Positions 1-9,552 are shown, counted from the stretch's first letter. The stretch is DNA of 64,000 bases from Undibacterium hunanense (GCF_014284335.1 NZ_JACOGF010000001.1:372001-436000); one strand, 5' to 3'. Numbers and translations: made by a program. The notes: generated by a model not told the origin, from the sequence alone.

Positions 1-211
1 AGGACATTTCATGTTTGAGAAAAACCGGCCCGCTTCTTTCAAACAGCCAGTGTTTTCCTTCATGGGGGATTGGGTCATGTACTGGCAATTACTGACTGGA
101 AAAATCAGCTTTGGCCAGCAAGATACAACGCGCAAGACCTGAAATGACAATGCCGCCCTGCCATCGCCCTGTCGTTTGGCCAGAGCGGCATTGCATCAGA
201 ACAGAAAACAA
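1..211. other. Left-edge stretch without a supported gene
   Basis: A plus-strand reading frame runs open from the window edge (base 2) to a TGA near base 139, about 45 codons. It could be the 3' tail of a gene lying to the left, but I recognise nothing in it. No clear terminator is visible downstream of the minus-strand GNAT gene that ends at 212. Confidence 0.3.
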
Positions 212-646
212 TCAGGCAAACAGATACACCATGCTGACATGGGGAATGCCAGCTTCTTCAAACAGTTCACCGTCGCGCACAAAACCTTCCTTGAGATAGA
301 AATTTTCTGCTGACTGCTGTGCATTCAGGCGCACGGCCTGATCACCCCTCGCCTGCGCCTCTTTCATCAAAGCGCGCAAAATCTTTGCCCCGACACCCTG
401 GCCGCGTGCTTCTGCCAGTACAGCCATACGGCCAATATGTGCATCAGGCAAAAGGCGTCCTGTCCCAACTGCCTTGCCATCTGCATCATAGGCAACTGCA
501 TGCACGCACTGTGCATCGGCTGCATCCCATTCCAGTTCAGCCGGAATCTTTTGTTCAATGACAAACACGGCATAGCGCACGCCCTGCGCATCTGTTTGCA
601 GGGTAGCCCAGTCGGCAATGACCAGGCGCAGGTTTTCAGTATTCAT
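212..646 (-). CDS. GNAT family N-acetyltransferase (ElaA/YjcF-like)
   Basis: This 144-residue protein is a single Gcn5-related acetyltransferase domain, expected to transfer an acetyl group from acetyl-CoA to an unknown amine. The acetyl-CoA pyrophosphate loop RGQGVG follows the strand GRMAVLAEA, and the C-terminal part carries NAQQSAENFY, EGF and GIPHVSM, typical of the ElaA/YjcF branch. Its ATG overlaps the TGA of the upstream thioesterase gene (ATGA), so the two are translationally coupled. It is the last gene of the minus-strand cluster that starts at 10823. The family is sure; the substrate is unknown. Confidence 0.85.
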   Translation of the reverse strand: MNTENLRLVIADWATLQTDAQGVRYAVFVIEQKIPAELEWDAADAQCVHAVAYDADGKAVGTGRLLPDAHIGRMAVLAEARGQGVGAKILRALMKEAQARGDQAVRLNAQQSAENFYLKEGFVRDGELFEEAGIPHVSMVYLFA

Positions 647-1086
647 GTTCGGGTATCCGCTGGCAGGTGCGTTTCAAAGGATGAAATTATCGCACGCCAT
701 GTATCGCTAACGGCAACTGCCTTGCGTTTTTCGGTATCGGCATAGACATACACCAGCTCGCCAGATATCAAATGGTTTTCACCAAGATAAATTTCGAGGA
801 TGAATTGCATGGAAGAACGACCGATACTGGCACAACGCACACCGATATCAAGCTCATCATCAAACCTGGCGGGTGCCATGTATTCAACCGTGGATTTGCG
901 GGCAAACAGTTCCTTGCCCTCAGCTGCCTGGGTGATGACATTCGGCAAACCGGTGGCACGCCAGTATTCGGTAAACGCCACGTCAAAATAATTGAGGTAA
1001 TTACCATTGAAGACAATCGCCTGCATATCGACTTCTGACCAGCGTACCCGCAAGCGATGAAAGAAAGCAAAATCTGCTTTGGCCAT
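643..1086 (-). CDS. Acyl-CoA thioesterase, 4HBT/YbgC-like hotdog fold
   Basis: This 147-residue hotdog-fold protein should hydrolyse acyl-CoA thioesters. The N-terminal strand-helix motif VRWSEVDMQAIVFNGNYL carries the aspartate that is catalytic in 4-hydroxybenzoyl-CoA thioesterase relatives, followed by the central helix YFDVAFTEYWR. It lies 5 bp after the hydrolase gene and overlaps the GNAT by 4 bp, so it is within the operon. In this acyl-CoA catabolic setting it may release CoA from dead-end intermediates. That role is inferred. Confidence 0.85.
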   Translation of the reverse strand: MAKADFAFFHRLRVRWSEVDMQAIVFNGNYLNYFDVAFTEYWRATGLPNVITQAAEGKELFARKSTVEYMAPARFDDELDIGVRCASIGRSSMQFILEIYLGENHLISGELVYVYADTEKRKAVAVSDTWRAIISSFETHLPADTRT

Positions 1087-1091
1087 AAATC

Positions 1092-1988
1092 CTAACTCTG
1101 CAAAAATTGACGAATGAGACGGTTGACGCGTTCCGGCTGTTCATGGATAACCCAGTGTGAACCTTCAGGAATACGCTGTATCTGGATATCGTCAACAAAA
1201 TTCTCCAGACCGTCCAGCAAGGTTTTGGGCAGCGCCTTGTCGTTTTCACCCCAGATAACACGGGTTGGTACCTTCACCTGGAAATCAGCAGGATTCAGAT
1301 TCAGTTTCAACGGCCCCGGATTGGTTTCTGTAGGTGGATGCAGTGGAGAAGCACGATAGTAATTGACCCCGCCACTCAAACCACGTGCCCAGCAGGCATG
1401 GTAAGCCGCCTGGGTATCTGCATCAAACCAGGCAGCATCGCCCTGCCCCATGCCGTTAAAGAAACCATCCATGAGAGCAAAATCATCCTTGGCCAGGGCG
1501 TCCTCAGAACCCGGATTACGCAGCCAGTTCATGTATTCACTGGAAGTCTTTTGCGCAGGATCAGTCGCCAGCGCCTGCATGAACAGATAAGGATGTGGCG
1601 AATTGATGATAATCAGTTTTTCAAACAAGGCAGGCAGGGCAATCGCCATATTCCAGCATACCGCTCCACCCCAGTCATGGGCCACGACCGTGGCTTGCTG
1701 ATAACCTAGATGGGCAATCAGCAAACGCAAGTCATCGACGATATGCCTGGCCTTGTAAGCGGCAACATCGGCAGGCATGTCGGACAGATTGAAACCGCGC
1801 AAATCCGGCGCTACCGCAAAATAGTCTTGTCCAAATTCGGCCAACTGAGCCGACCATTCATACCAGAACTCTGGAAAGCCATGCACGAACAGTATCAGTG
1901 GCCGCCCCCGCTCACCGGCGCTGGCAAAATGCAAGCGAGTTCCATTGTCCAGTGTGGCAAACTGATTGCTTATTATTTCTGCTGTCAT
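1092..1988 (-). CDS. Alpha/beta hydrolase, soluble epoxide hydrolase-like
   Basis: This 298-residue single-domain alpha/beta hydrolase has the oxyanion-hole motif HGFPEFWYEW near residue 36. The nucleophile elbow AHDWGGAV has Asp rather than Ser as nucleophile, as in epoxide hydrolases and haloalkane dehalogenases. Further on are GENDKALP and a late His in GSHWVIHEQ. It probably opens an epoxide or hydrolyses a related substrate in the cytoplasm; there is no signal peptide. The ATG has a good ribosome site (AGGGAG). It follows an SDR gene by 33 bp in the catabolic cluster. Haloalkane dehalogenase is the main alternative. Confidence 0.85.
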   Translation of the reverse strand: MTAEIISNQFATLDNGTRLHFASAGERGRPLILFVHGFPEFWYEWSAQLAEFGQDYFAVAPDLRGFNLSDMPADVAAYKARHIVDDLRLLIAHLGYQQATVVAHDWGGAVCWNMAIALPALFEKLIIINSPHPYLFMQALATDPAQKTSSEYMNWLRNPGSEDALAKDDFALMDGFFNGMGQGDAAWFDADTQAAYHACWARGLSGGVNYYRASPLHPPTETNPGPLKLNLNPADFQVKVPTRVIWGENDKALPKTLLDGLENFVDDIQIQRIPEGSHWVIHEQPERVNRLIRQFLQS

Positions 1989-2021
1989 TGATGCTTCTCC
2001 CTGATGCCTGCAAAGTGATGA

Positions 2022-2921
2022 TTAAGCCTTCAACTTGGCTCTGAGCATGTCACGGATATGCGGCGCTGCCTTGTAAGGGTCACCTGGGTTGCGTTGCAGG
2101 ACGATGTCTTCCATACGTTCCTGCACATTACCCAGAGCACCGGGATGCGAGAAGATATAGAACTGTTCGTCAGCAATCGCCTTGAAGGTGTTTTCAGCCA
2201 CTTCTTCAGCGGTCACCTTGCCGGAATTCACAGCCTTGTCTGACATGGCCTGTGCCGCCCTTTGGCTGGCAGTTGGTGCAGAACCTGGCACGTCTTCCGG
2301 GCGATTTCTATGTGATTGTGAAATGCCGGTAGGCACAAAATACGGACACAACACAGAAGCGCCGATTGGTGCTTCGACCAGTTTCAAATCCTGATACAGG
2401 GATTCTGACAAAGACACCACAGCATGTTTGGAGACGTTATACACACCCATGGTCGGTGCATTGAGCAAGCCTGCCATGGAAGCCGTATTCACGATATGGC
2501 CTTCAAATTGCGGGTCTTTCTTCGCACATTCCAGCATCAGGTTAGTGAAGATACGCACGCCATGAATCACACCCCAAAGATTGACGCCTATCACCCAATC
2601 CCAGTCAGCCTGGGTGTTTTCCCAGATCAGGCCGCCAGAGCCAACACCGGCATTATTGAATACCAGATGCACGGCACCGAATTTTTCCATGGCGGCATCA
2701 GCCAGGGCCTGCACTTCTTCTGCGTGGCGTACATCGCAACGCATGGCCAGCACCTGTGCACCTTGCGCTTCCAGCTCTGCTTTGGTTTTATCCAGGGCAT
2801 CTTGCTGCACATCAGCCAGCACCAGCTTCATACCCAGGCGTGCACCGATAATCGCAAACTCACGGCCAAAACCGCTGGCACCACCGGTGATGACGGCTAC
2901 TCTGTCTTTAAATACTTTCAT
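2022..2921 (-). CDS. Short-chain dehydrogenase/reductase
   Basis: This 299-residue SDR has the Rossmann motif TGGASGFG at residues 13-20, NNAGVG near residue 90 and the catalytic YNVSK pair near residue 160. The C-terminus is about 50 residues longer than in classical SDRs, as in many catabolic members. It should oxidise or reduce an alcohol/ketone with NAD(P)(H). The start is fixed by GGAGACAAC before the ATG. It lies between a GST gene and the epoxide-hydrolase-like gene, suggesting it acts on an oxygenated intermediate of the same route. Confidence 0.88.
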   Translation of the reverse strand: MKVFKDRVAVITGGASGFGREFAIIGARLGMKLVLADVQQDALDKTKAELEAQGAQVLAMRCDVRHAEEVQALADAAMEKFGAVHLVFNNAGVGSGGLIWENTQADWDWVIGVNLWGVIHGVRIFTNLMLECAKKDPQFEGHIVNTASMAGLLNAPTMGVYNVSKHAVVSLSESLYQDLKLVEAPIGASVLCPYFVPTGISQSHRNRPEDVPGSAPTASQRAAQAMSDKAVNSGKVTAEEVAENTFKAIADEQFYIFSHPGALGNVQERMEDIVLQRNPGDPYKAAPHIRDMLRAKLKA

Positions 2922-2978
2922 GTTGTCTCCTGTAATTAGTTTATTTAATGATTTTTAAATTGTGCACTTTGCCTGAAT

Positions 2979-3911
2979 TTATTTTACGCGTTTCATCTGG
3001 AAGCCTACGCGTGGGAAATGCACGACCACTGTCCCAGCCCGTTCATCTTGGCGACGCACGGCCAATTCATTGTCACTGGCAATCACCAGTTCACCCGCGA
3101 CCGGGTCCAGCGCATAGTCAGTCGGCATGATGACAACCTGCTCACCCAAAGGTATGCCGTGGCTATCAAAAAACTTGCGCCCCTCTATATCAAAACCCTG
3201 CGCATTTTTTGCGATATCCAGCGCGTCTGTACTGCTTAAAGTTTCGGACTGATGATGGCCAAAAGCGGCAACCAGATCCATCCACTTCAACAGTTTGGGA
3301 TATGTGTCAAAGATAGTGCTGATTGCCGGTGCCAAGCGTATCAACCACAATGCCTGGTAGACAGAAAAATCCGCAATGCTGGCTTGTGCCCCCAATAGAA
3401 ATGGAGTATCACCACTGAGCATATTTTCAAGGCGCCTTAAATATTCAGATAGCTGCCCTTTGGCTTCCCCCAGGCTGGTACGTGGCGCGTTACCACGCAT
3501 GGCGGTGCGGTCGGCGCTAAAGGCCTGCATTTCTTCCGCACTGATATTGCCGAACAAGGAAGGAATGGCTGCTGGTTGAAATGCGTACGGGATTACCGTC
3601 CAGAACAAGGTACTGTCCGCCCATTGCGCCAGGTTGCGCGCCAGGCCGCTGATGGCAGCGGGATATAATGAAGGTGAAGGTACACGCTTCTCCAGCACTT
3701 CGGCAATCAGCGAAGTATCGCAATAAACATCCGCGCCAATTTGTAACAGGGGCGTACGTCGATAACCGCCGGTCAATGCCGTCACATCAGGCTTGGGCAT
3801 GATGGTGGGCACCGTGACTGATTTCCAGTTCAATTGTTTAAAGCCGAAAATCAAACGGATTTTTTCGGAAAACGGGGAAACCGCAAAATGATGAAAGATG
3901 ATATCGGACAT
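2979..3911 (-). CDS. Glutathione S-transferase family protein with C-terminal extension
   Basis: This 310-residue protein has an N-terminal thioredoxin-fold GST domain (residues 1-80; AVSPFSEKIRL, then RRTPLLQIG and the glutathione-binding region CDTSLIAEVL). A helical GST C-domain follows to about residue 215. Ordinary GSTs end near residue 220. Here about 85 extra residues follow, predicted beta-rich (GIPLGEQVVIMPTDYAL, then VVVHFPRVGF). It sits between an SDR and an MDR oxidoreductase in the catabolic cluster, where it could conjugate or isomerise a reactive intermediate. The function of the extension is unknown. Confidence 0.85.
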   Translation of the reverse strand: MSDIIFHHFAVSPFSEKIRLIFGFKQLNWKSVTVPTIMPKPDVTALTGGYRRTPLLQIGADVYCDTSLIAEVLEKRVPSPSLYPAAISGLARNLAQWADSTLFWTVIPYAFQPAAIPSLFGNISAEEMQAFSADRTAMRGNAPRTSLGEAKGQLSEYLRRLENMLSGDTPFLLGAQASIADFSVYQALWLIRLAPAISTIFDTYPKLLKWMDLVAAFGHHQSETLSSTDALDIAKNAQGFDIEGRKFFDSHGIPLGEQVVIMPTDYALDPVAGELVIASDNELAVRRQDERAGTVVVHFPRVGFQMKRVK

Positions 3912-3944
3912 GGTTGCGCTACGCTTTCAGGTTTAAAAATTAGC

Positions 3945-4955
3945 CTAAATCAGTTTCACCAGTTGCTTGCCGAAATTCTTGCCTTTCAACAGACCGATAA
4001 ATGCCTCCGGCGCAGCGGCAATTCCTTCAGCGACCGATTCACGGAATTTCAATTTACCCGTCGCGACCAGGCCGCCCAGTTCTTTCAAACCCTGCGGCCA
4101 CAAATCCATGTGTTCGGAAACGATAAAGCCGCGCATGGTCAAACGCATGGTCAAAAATACGCGGGCATTTTTGATACTCATCTGTTCACCGTTATAACCC
4201 GCAATCAAACCGCACAGGGCAATACGACCAAAGGCATTCATACGCGCCAGGCTGGCATCGAAAATATCACCACCGACGTTTTCAAAAACGGCATCAATAC
4301 CGTCCGGTGTTGCGGCAGCCAGATCAGCTTCCAGATTGCCCGCCTTGTAATCGATACAGGCATCAAAACCCAGTTCATTGACGACATAAGCACATTTATC
4401 CACGCCGCCAGCAATACCAACCACGCGACATCCCATCTGTTTGGCCAATTGACCAACCACGCTGCCCACCGCGCCACTGGCAGCCGATACCACGACGGTT
4501 TCACCAGCCTTGGGTTGCATGATCTGGGTCAGGCCATACCAGGCTGTCAGGCCAGGCATGCCGACTGAGCCCAGGTAAGCCGACAAGGGAATATGGGTTG
4601 TATCGACTTTACGCAACAGCAAGCCATCAGAAACCCCCATTTCTGACCAGCCCAGCATGCCGATGACCTTGTCACCGACATTGAATTTGGCATTCTTGCT
4701 GGCGACCACTTCACCGACCGTACCACCTATCATGGTTTCACCGATGACTTGTGGGGCGGCATAACTTTTGGCATCTTCCATACGGCCGCGCATGTAAGGG
4801 TCCAGCGACATGTAGTGATTGCGTACCAGTAATTCGCCATCTTTCAGTTCTGGCACAGGCAGAGATTCAAGCCGGAAATTTTCTGGCACAACCTGTCCTT
4901 TGGGGCGGGAAGCCAGCACGATACGTTGATACGCAAGTTGAGAATTAGTCGTCAT
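3945..4955 (-). CDS. NADP-dependent zinc-free MDR oxidoreductase (YncB/CurA/PTGR-like)
   Basis: This 336-residue medium-chain reductase resembles prostaglandin/alkenal reductases, which reduce the double bond of enones with NADPH. Visible are the N-terminal catalytic domain (SLDPYMRGRM), GMPGLTAWYGL near residue 135 and the nucleotide-binding loop SAASGAVGSVVGQLAK near residue 155. There are no zinc-ligand cysteines of the alcohol dehydrogenase kind. It is separated by 33 bp from the GST gene downstream and 7 bp from the serine hydrolase gene upstream, so it is well inside the operon. A role in clearing alpha,beta-unsaturated carbonyls is plausible. Confidence 0.88.
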   Translation of the reverse strand: MTTNSQLAYQRIVLASRPKGQVVPENFRLESLPVPELKDGELLVRNHYMSLDPYMRGRMEDAKSYAAPQVIGETMIGGTVGEVVASKNAKFNVGDKVIGMLGWSEMGVSDGLLLRKVDTTHIPLSAYLGSVGMPGLTAWYGLTQIMQPKAGETVVVSAASGAVGSVVGQLAKQMGCRVVGIAGGVDKCAYVVNELGFDACIDYKAGNLEADLAAATPDGIDAVFENVGGDIFDASLARMNAFGRIALCGLIAGYNGEQMSIKNARVFLTMRLTMRGFIVSEHMDLWPQGLKELGGLVATGKLKFRESVAEGIAAAPEAFIGLLKGKNFGKQLVKLI

Positions 4956-4962
4956 GGTTTAC

Positions 4963-6276
4963 TCATTTCATCAAGTGATTTGCCATCGCCTGAAAGGCGC
5001 GGTAAGTGACAGGGTCAGTCGCGCCATTGGCAGCGACGGGATGGGAAGAAAATTTAACGATGACCATTTCGGCCACCGGATCGATATAAATACGCTGCCC
5101 ATGTATGCCACGGGCTTCAAATGTCTGGTGGCTGTTATGCCCTACCCACCACATATTGCGGTATGAATAACCGGGCAAGGTAGCATAGCCTGCCTTGGCA
5201 AACCTGGCCGGGTCAGCGCCTTTGCGTATGTCTTCTACTGCAGCGGCAGGAATGATTTGCTGCCCATTGAATTTGCCATTCAGACGCATCATTTCACCAA
5301 AGCGTGCCATATCACGCAGCGTCAGGTTCAAACCACCACCACCCTGCTCGGTACCTACGCTGTCTACCGCAAAATAGGCATCGTTCTCGGTACCCAGTTT
5401 TTGCCAGATACGCTCAGATAACAGATCAGACAGATTTTGCCCGCTTGCTCGCCTGAGTATCCAGGCCAGCACCTCCGCATTCACGGTTTTGTAGGCAAAG
5501 GCTTCATCATGCCTGCCTTCTTTTTTTAATTTCACCAGGAAATCGTAAAAGGTTTTGGGGCCATCGTAAGTTGGCGCTGTCGGCAGCAAACCGCCTGATC
5601 TGGCGTAATCCCAGATTTCTGCCTTGGGGTCAGCATAAACTTCAGAATACTGCACACCTATCGTCATATCCATGACCTGGCGCACCGTAGCATCGCCATA
5701 GGCAGTATCTTTCAGTTCAGGAATATATTGCGTAACGGACGCCATGGGATCAAGTTTGCCCTCTGCTGCCAGGCTAGCCGCCAGCGTGCCGACAAAGGAT
5801 TTGGTGACCGACATTGCAATATGCGGTAAATGTGGCTTGGTAATACCCAGGTAGCGCTCGTAGACGATTTTGCCCTTATGCAGCACCAGTATGCTGTCGG
5901 TGTAGGTACGGGCCTGCATGTCGACCCAACTGATGTCGGTGCCCTTTTCATCTGCAAAACGTAACTGATCAAGCTCACCTGGTTTACCTAAGGCCACAGG
6001 CAAAGCCGATACCGGCCCTGTCCCATGCCATATATTGCTGGTTGGTCCCAGTTCACGTCCGTGCGAAAACGACCAGCGCGTACGCGGGAACTGATAATTA
6101 CTGCCATTGGCAAACTTGATGATCTTGTCCGGTGCAGGCGGAAAACCCTGCATCCAGCCCAATTTTTGCGGGTCGCTTGCCTCGGCATCCGGCAAGGCAG
6201 TTTGTGCCAAAGACATATTCATGAATGGTCCACCGAGTAATGCTATGACAAGAATGGCAAAGCGGGTCTGCTGCAT
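4963..6276 (-). CDS. Exported serine hydrolase of the class C beta-lactamase family
   Basis: This protein of about 437 residues has a signal peptide (MQQTRFAILVIALLGG, cleaved near MSLA-QT) and a class C beta-lactamase/esterase fold. The nucleophile motif is SVTK (near residue 165), followed by AFAYKTVNAE in the place of the YxN motif and a late IHGQR. I chose the ATG at 6276 because GGAG lies 6 bases upstream; a TTG at 6330 and an ATG at 6288 are less well placed. It is probably a periplasmic esterase or amidase rather than a true beta-lactamase, since it lies inside an acyl-CoA catabolic operon. Confidence 0.85.
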   Translation of the reverse strand: MQQTRFAILVIALLGGPFMNMSLAQTALPDAEASDPQKLGWMQGFPPAPDKIIKFANGSNYQFPRTRWSFSHGRELGPTSNIWHGTGPVSALPVALGKPGELDQLRFADEKGTDISWVDMQARTYTDSILVLHKGKIVYERYLGITKPHLPHIAMSVTKSFVGTLAASLAAEGKLDPMASVTQYIPELKDTAYGDATVRQVMDMTIGVQYSEVYADPKAEIWDYARSGGLLPTAPTYDGPKTFYDFLVKLKKEGRHDEAFAYKTVNAEVLAWILRRASGQNLSDLLSERIWQKLGTENDAYFAVDSVGTEQGGGGLNLTLRDMARFGEMMRLNGKFNGQQIIPAAAVEDIRKGADPARFAKAGYATLPGYSYRNMWWVGHNSHQTFEARGIHGQRIYIDPVAEMVIVKFSSHPVAANGATDPVTYRAFQAMANHLMK

Positions 6277-6326
6277 GTTGGTCTCCATATATTTTTTATT
6301 GGACTTGCAGGCACTACTTTTTGACT

Positions 6327-6800
6327 TCAATCACTACCGTACAGTTTTTTCATATTCTCGCCAGATTTAAGGCGTCGCAGATACTTGAACGTACCCATGG
6401 CCTTGGCGATCAGCTTGTCACCATTCCAGACTTCGCCTTCGCAAAAGCACATGGTGGTAGACCGATGAAAAGCCTTGCCACGTGCTTCCATACGGCCACC
6501 CGGCACACCACCGGGTTGCAGGAATGTGGTCTTCATCTCTACCGTCACCACGCCCTTCAGATCGCTGCTGAGAGAACGTCCTGCCATTGCCATGACCACA
6601 TCCAGCATGGTCATGGTGACGCCGCCATGGGCAATTTGCCAGCTGTTCATATGGCGCTCACTCAGATCCAGTGCCAGCCGTGCCTGGCCATTTTCCATCT
6701 CCAGAAACTCCACCCCCAAATCATGCAAAAAGGGATTCAGTACCGGTGTTGGCTGGGAAATTGGAAGCGCGGAAGGCGCAGGAGTTTCAGGAAGCGACAT
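6327..6800 (-). CDS. PaaI-family acyl-CoA thioesterase
   Basis: This hotdog-fold thioesterase of about 157 residues has the HGGVTMTMLDVVMAMAG motif of PaaI/YdiI-like enzymes. It should hydrolyse acyl- or aryl-CoA. The ATG at 6800 is preceded by GGAG with 6-base spacing. A GTG at 6815 overlapping the stop of the upstream SDR (GTGA) is possible and would add five residues. Together with the 4HBT protein at 643-1086 the cluster holds two different thioesterases, which suggests more than one acyl-CoA to be released. Confidence 0.85.
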   Translation of the reverse strand: MSLPETPAPSALPISQPTPVLNPFLHDLGVEFLEMENGQARLALDLSERHMNSWQIAHGGVTMTMLDVVMAMAGRSLSSDLKGVVTVEMKTTFLQPGGVPGGRMEARGKAFHRSTTMCFCEGEVWNGDKLIAKAMGTFKYLRRLKSGENMKKLYGSD

Positions 6801-6811
6801 GTCTGTCTCCG

Positions 6812-7606
6812 TCACACCGCAGACACACCGCCGTCCACGGCCAGGGTCTGGCCAGTAATGTGTTTGCCGGCATCGCTGGCGAACAGCATGGCTACGCCTT
6901 TCAGGTCTTCATCATCACCGATGCGCTGCAAGGGTGCTTCCTGCGCGAGTTTTTCTTCACCCAGATGTTCGAGTATGCCCTTGGTCATCTTGGATGGAAA
7001 AAATCCTGGCGCAATCGCGTTGACGGTAATGCCATGCACACCCCATTCACCAGCTAAAGTGCGGGTGAAGTTGATGACAGCCGCCTTTGAGGTGTTATAT
7101 GCGATAGTCTGCATGGTGCCAGGCGCATTGCCAGCCAGCCCGGCAATCGAGGCAATATTGATGATGCGGCCATATTTGCGCGGTATCATCGAACGCTTGC
7201 CAACTGCCTGCGAGATCAAAAAGATGCTGCGGATATTCAGGTTCATCACCTTGTCCCAGGCATCGACCGGATAATCTTCCGCCGGTGCACCCCAGGTAGC
7301 GCCAGCGTTATTGATGAGAATGTCGATATGTCCAAGACGGGCCAGCGCTTCATCCACCAGTGGCTGCACTGCCGCATCTTTCGACAGGTCGGCAGCAATC
7401 GCGCTGGCATCGATGCCACGGCTTTTCAGATGCGCTACAGCTTCATCCAGGTCAGATTGCTTGCGTGAAGACAGCACCACTTTGGCACCCTGCTCACCCA
7501 AAGCTTCTGCCATTTGCAGGCCAAGGCCGCGTGATCCACCGGTCACCAGTGCGGTCTTGCCGCGCAGATCAAATAACTGTTGTACTGAACGTGTCGCTGT
7601 CGTCAT
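6812..7606 (-). CDS. SDR family oxidoreductase (FabG/3-hydroxyacyl-CoA dehydrogenase-like)
   Basis: This classical 264-residue SDR has TGGSRGLG at residues 22-29, NNAGATWG near residue 101 and YNTSK near residue 174. The C-terminal GQTLAVDGG is usual for FabG-like proteins. Its size and position beside acyl-CoA dehydrogenase and thiolase genes suggest it performs the 3-hydroxyacyl dehydrogenation step, since no FadB-type enzyme is present. That assignment is inference. The start has a strong AGGAG. Confidence 0.88.
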   Translation of the reverse strand: MTTATRSVQQLFDLRGKTALVTGGSRGLGLQMAEALGEQGAKVVLSSRKQSDLDEAVAHLKSRGIDASAIAADLSKDAAVQPLVDEALARLGHIDILINNAGATWGAPAEDYPVDAWDKVMNLNIRSIFLISQAVGKRSMIPRKYGRIINIASIAGLAGNAPGTMQTIAYNTSKAAVINFTRTLAGEWGVHGITVNAIAPGFFPSKMTKGILEHLGEEKLAQEAPLQRIGDDEDLKGVAMLFASDAGKHITGQTLAVDGGVSAV

Positions 7607-7734
7607 GCTAGTCTCCTGTTTTTTTGGTTTGGCAGGATGTCATGTGTACTGATACCGGCACACATGCATCACTGTCTCTTGATAGGGAATGATTAGATAA
7701 AAATGTCAGTGGATGAGATTGGATGAGGTGTGCC

Positions 7735-9552
7735 TCAGAACCAGGCATCCTGCATTTCATAGGTGGTCACATCAATATTGGAAAGCAGATCCAGTTGCGG
7801 ATGTACACGTGGCAATTCCCAATGGAAGAAATATTTGCAGGCCTGCAACTTACCGGCATAAAAATCCGCATCGTGATGATGTTCCTTGCCCAGACAAAGC
7901 AGAGCCTGCTCCAGCCAGATCCAGGCCACCACGGCATGCCCGAACACTTCCAGATACAGCGAGGCATTTGCGAGTGTCTTGTTGGTGTCACCGCAGCCAT
8001 GCAGTTTCTGTGTTGTCGTTGCCAGCCTTTGCAGTACCCGCGCCAGTGATTTGGTGTAATCCAGCAGTTCAGGATGATGGGTAGCCCGCGTTAAGGTTTT
8101 GTGCATGACTTCGCCCAGTGCTTCCAGTGCTGCGCCGTCGTGCATGACGACTTTGCGGCCCAGCAAATCCAGCCCCTGTATGCCGTGCGTGCCTTCATGG
8201 ATGGGGTTCAGACGGTTGTCACGATAAAATTGCTCGACATTGTATTCGCGTGTATAGCCATAGCCGCCGTGCACCTGTATTGCCAGGTTATTGGCTTCCA
8301 GGCACCATTGTGAGGGCCAGGATTTGGCAATAGGCGTCAATATTTCCAGCATCTGCGCCGCATGGATGCGTGCTTCCGGTGTCGTGCCGGTACGTTCTTC
8401 ATCGACCAGACGGGCACAGAACAAGTTCAGCGCCAAGCCACCTTCCACATAGGTTTTTTGTGCCAGCAGCATGCGCTTGACATCGGTATGCTGGATGATA
8501 GGGATTTGCGGTGCGACCGGGTCTTTGTTCAGCGGGGCACGGCCTTGCGGACGATTGCGCGCATAATCCAGCGCATGCAGGTAACCAGTGTACCCCAGCA
8601 TGACAGCACCCAGGCCAACACCAATGCGCGCCTCATTCATCATGTGGAACATATTGGCCATACCACGATGCAGTGTGCCGACCAGATAGCCAATGGCGCC
8701 TGCCTTGCCTTGAGGTTTGAATTTACCTTCACCAAAATTGAGCAGGCAATTGGTGGTGCCACGGTAGCCCATTTTATGGTTCAACCCGGCCAGCACCACA
8801 TCATTGCGCTCGCCCAGACTACCATCGGAATTGACCAGTTTTTTGGGTACGATGAAAAGTGAGATACCTTTGACGCCAGGTATCAGCTTGCCGTTTTCAT
8901 CTGGCACCTTGGCCAGCACCAGGTGGACGATGTTTTCGGCCAGTTCATGCTCACCGGCAGATATCCACATCTTGTTACCGGTCAGGCGATAGCTACCATC
9001 TTCTTGCGGTTCTGCCCGGGTGACGATGTCCGACAGGCTAGAACCTGCCTGCGGTTCAGACAGACACATGGTGCCAAAGAAACGTCCATCCAGCATGGGT
9101 TTGACAAAGGTTTCAATCTGCTCAGGCGTACCGCATTTGAGCAGGGTATTGGCATTGCCTATGGTCAGGAAAGGGTAAGACGAAGTACCGACATTCGCGC
9201 CTTTGAAATAGGCAAAACCGGCTTTTTCGACCACGCAGGGCAATTGCATGCCGCCAACATCAAAATCCTGCCCTGCCGCCATCAGACCTGCTTCGCAAAA
9301 CGCTTTCAGCGCTGTTTTGACTTCTGGAATGATGTGTACAGTTTCGCCATCGAAATGTGGCTCATTCTGGTCATTCTTTTTATTGTGGGTGGCAAATAAA
9401 TCCGTGGCAATTTGCTCGCAGGTATCCAGCGCCGCATTGAAGGTTTCGCGATTATGATCAGCGAAACGGGGCCTTTGATTCAGTGACTCTACGTTCAGCC
9501 ATTCATACAGCAAAAAATCGAGGTCGCGGCGAGGAATAATTTTAGATTGCAT
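7735..9552 (-). CDS. Large acyl-CoA dehydrogenase with C-terminal Z-type domain
   Basis: This FAD-dependent acyl-CoA dehydrogenase has about 605 residues, the long class with an extra C-terminal helical domain (DmdC/AcylCoA-DH-Z type). It should introduce a trans-2 double bond into an acyl-CoA and pass electrons to ETF. The flavin-binding region reads LTGNKMWISAGEHE. The segment IQVHGGYGYTREYNVEQ and the EGTHGIQ motif, whose Glu is the expected catalytic base, follow near residue 440. I preferred the ATG at 9552; an upstream TTG at 9585 would add eleven residues. It is the first oxidation step of the route encoded by the cluster. Confidence 0.9.
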   Translation of the reverse strand: MQSKIIPRRDLDFLLYEWLNVESLNQRPRFADHNRETFNAALDTCEQIATDLFATHNKKNDQNEPHFDGETVHIIPEVKTALKAFCEAGLMAAGQDFDVGGMQLPCVVEKAGFAYFKGANVGTSSYPFLTIGNANTLLKCGTPEQIETFVKPMLDGRFFGTMCLSEPQAGSSLSDIVTRAEPQEDGSYRLTGNKMWISAGEHELAENIVHLVLAKVPDENGKLIPGVKGISLFIVPKKLVNSDGSLGERNDVVLAGLNHKMGYRGTTNCLLNFGEGKFKPQGKAGAIGYLVGTLHRGMANMFHMMNEARIGVGLGAVMLGYTGYLHALDYARNRPQGRAPLNKDPVAPQIPIIQHTDVKRMLLAQKTYVEGGLALNLFCARLVDEERTGTTPEARIHAAQMLEILTPIAKSWPSQWCLEANNLAIQVHGGYGYTREYNVEQFYRDNRLNPIHEGTHGIQGLDLLGRKVVMHDGAALEALGEVMHKTLTRATHHPELLDYTKSLARVLQRLATTTQKLHGCGDTNKTLANASLYLEVFGHAVVAWIWLEQALLCLGKEHHHDADFYAGKLQACKYFFHWELPRVHPQLDLLSNIDVTTYEMQDAWF

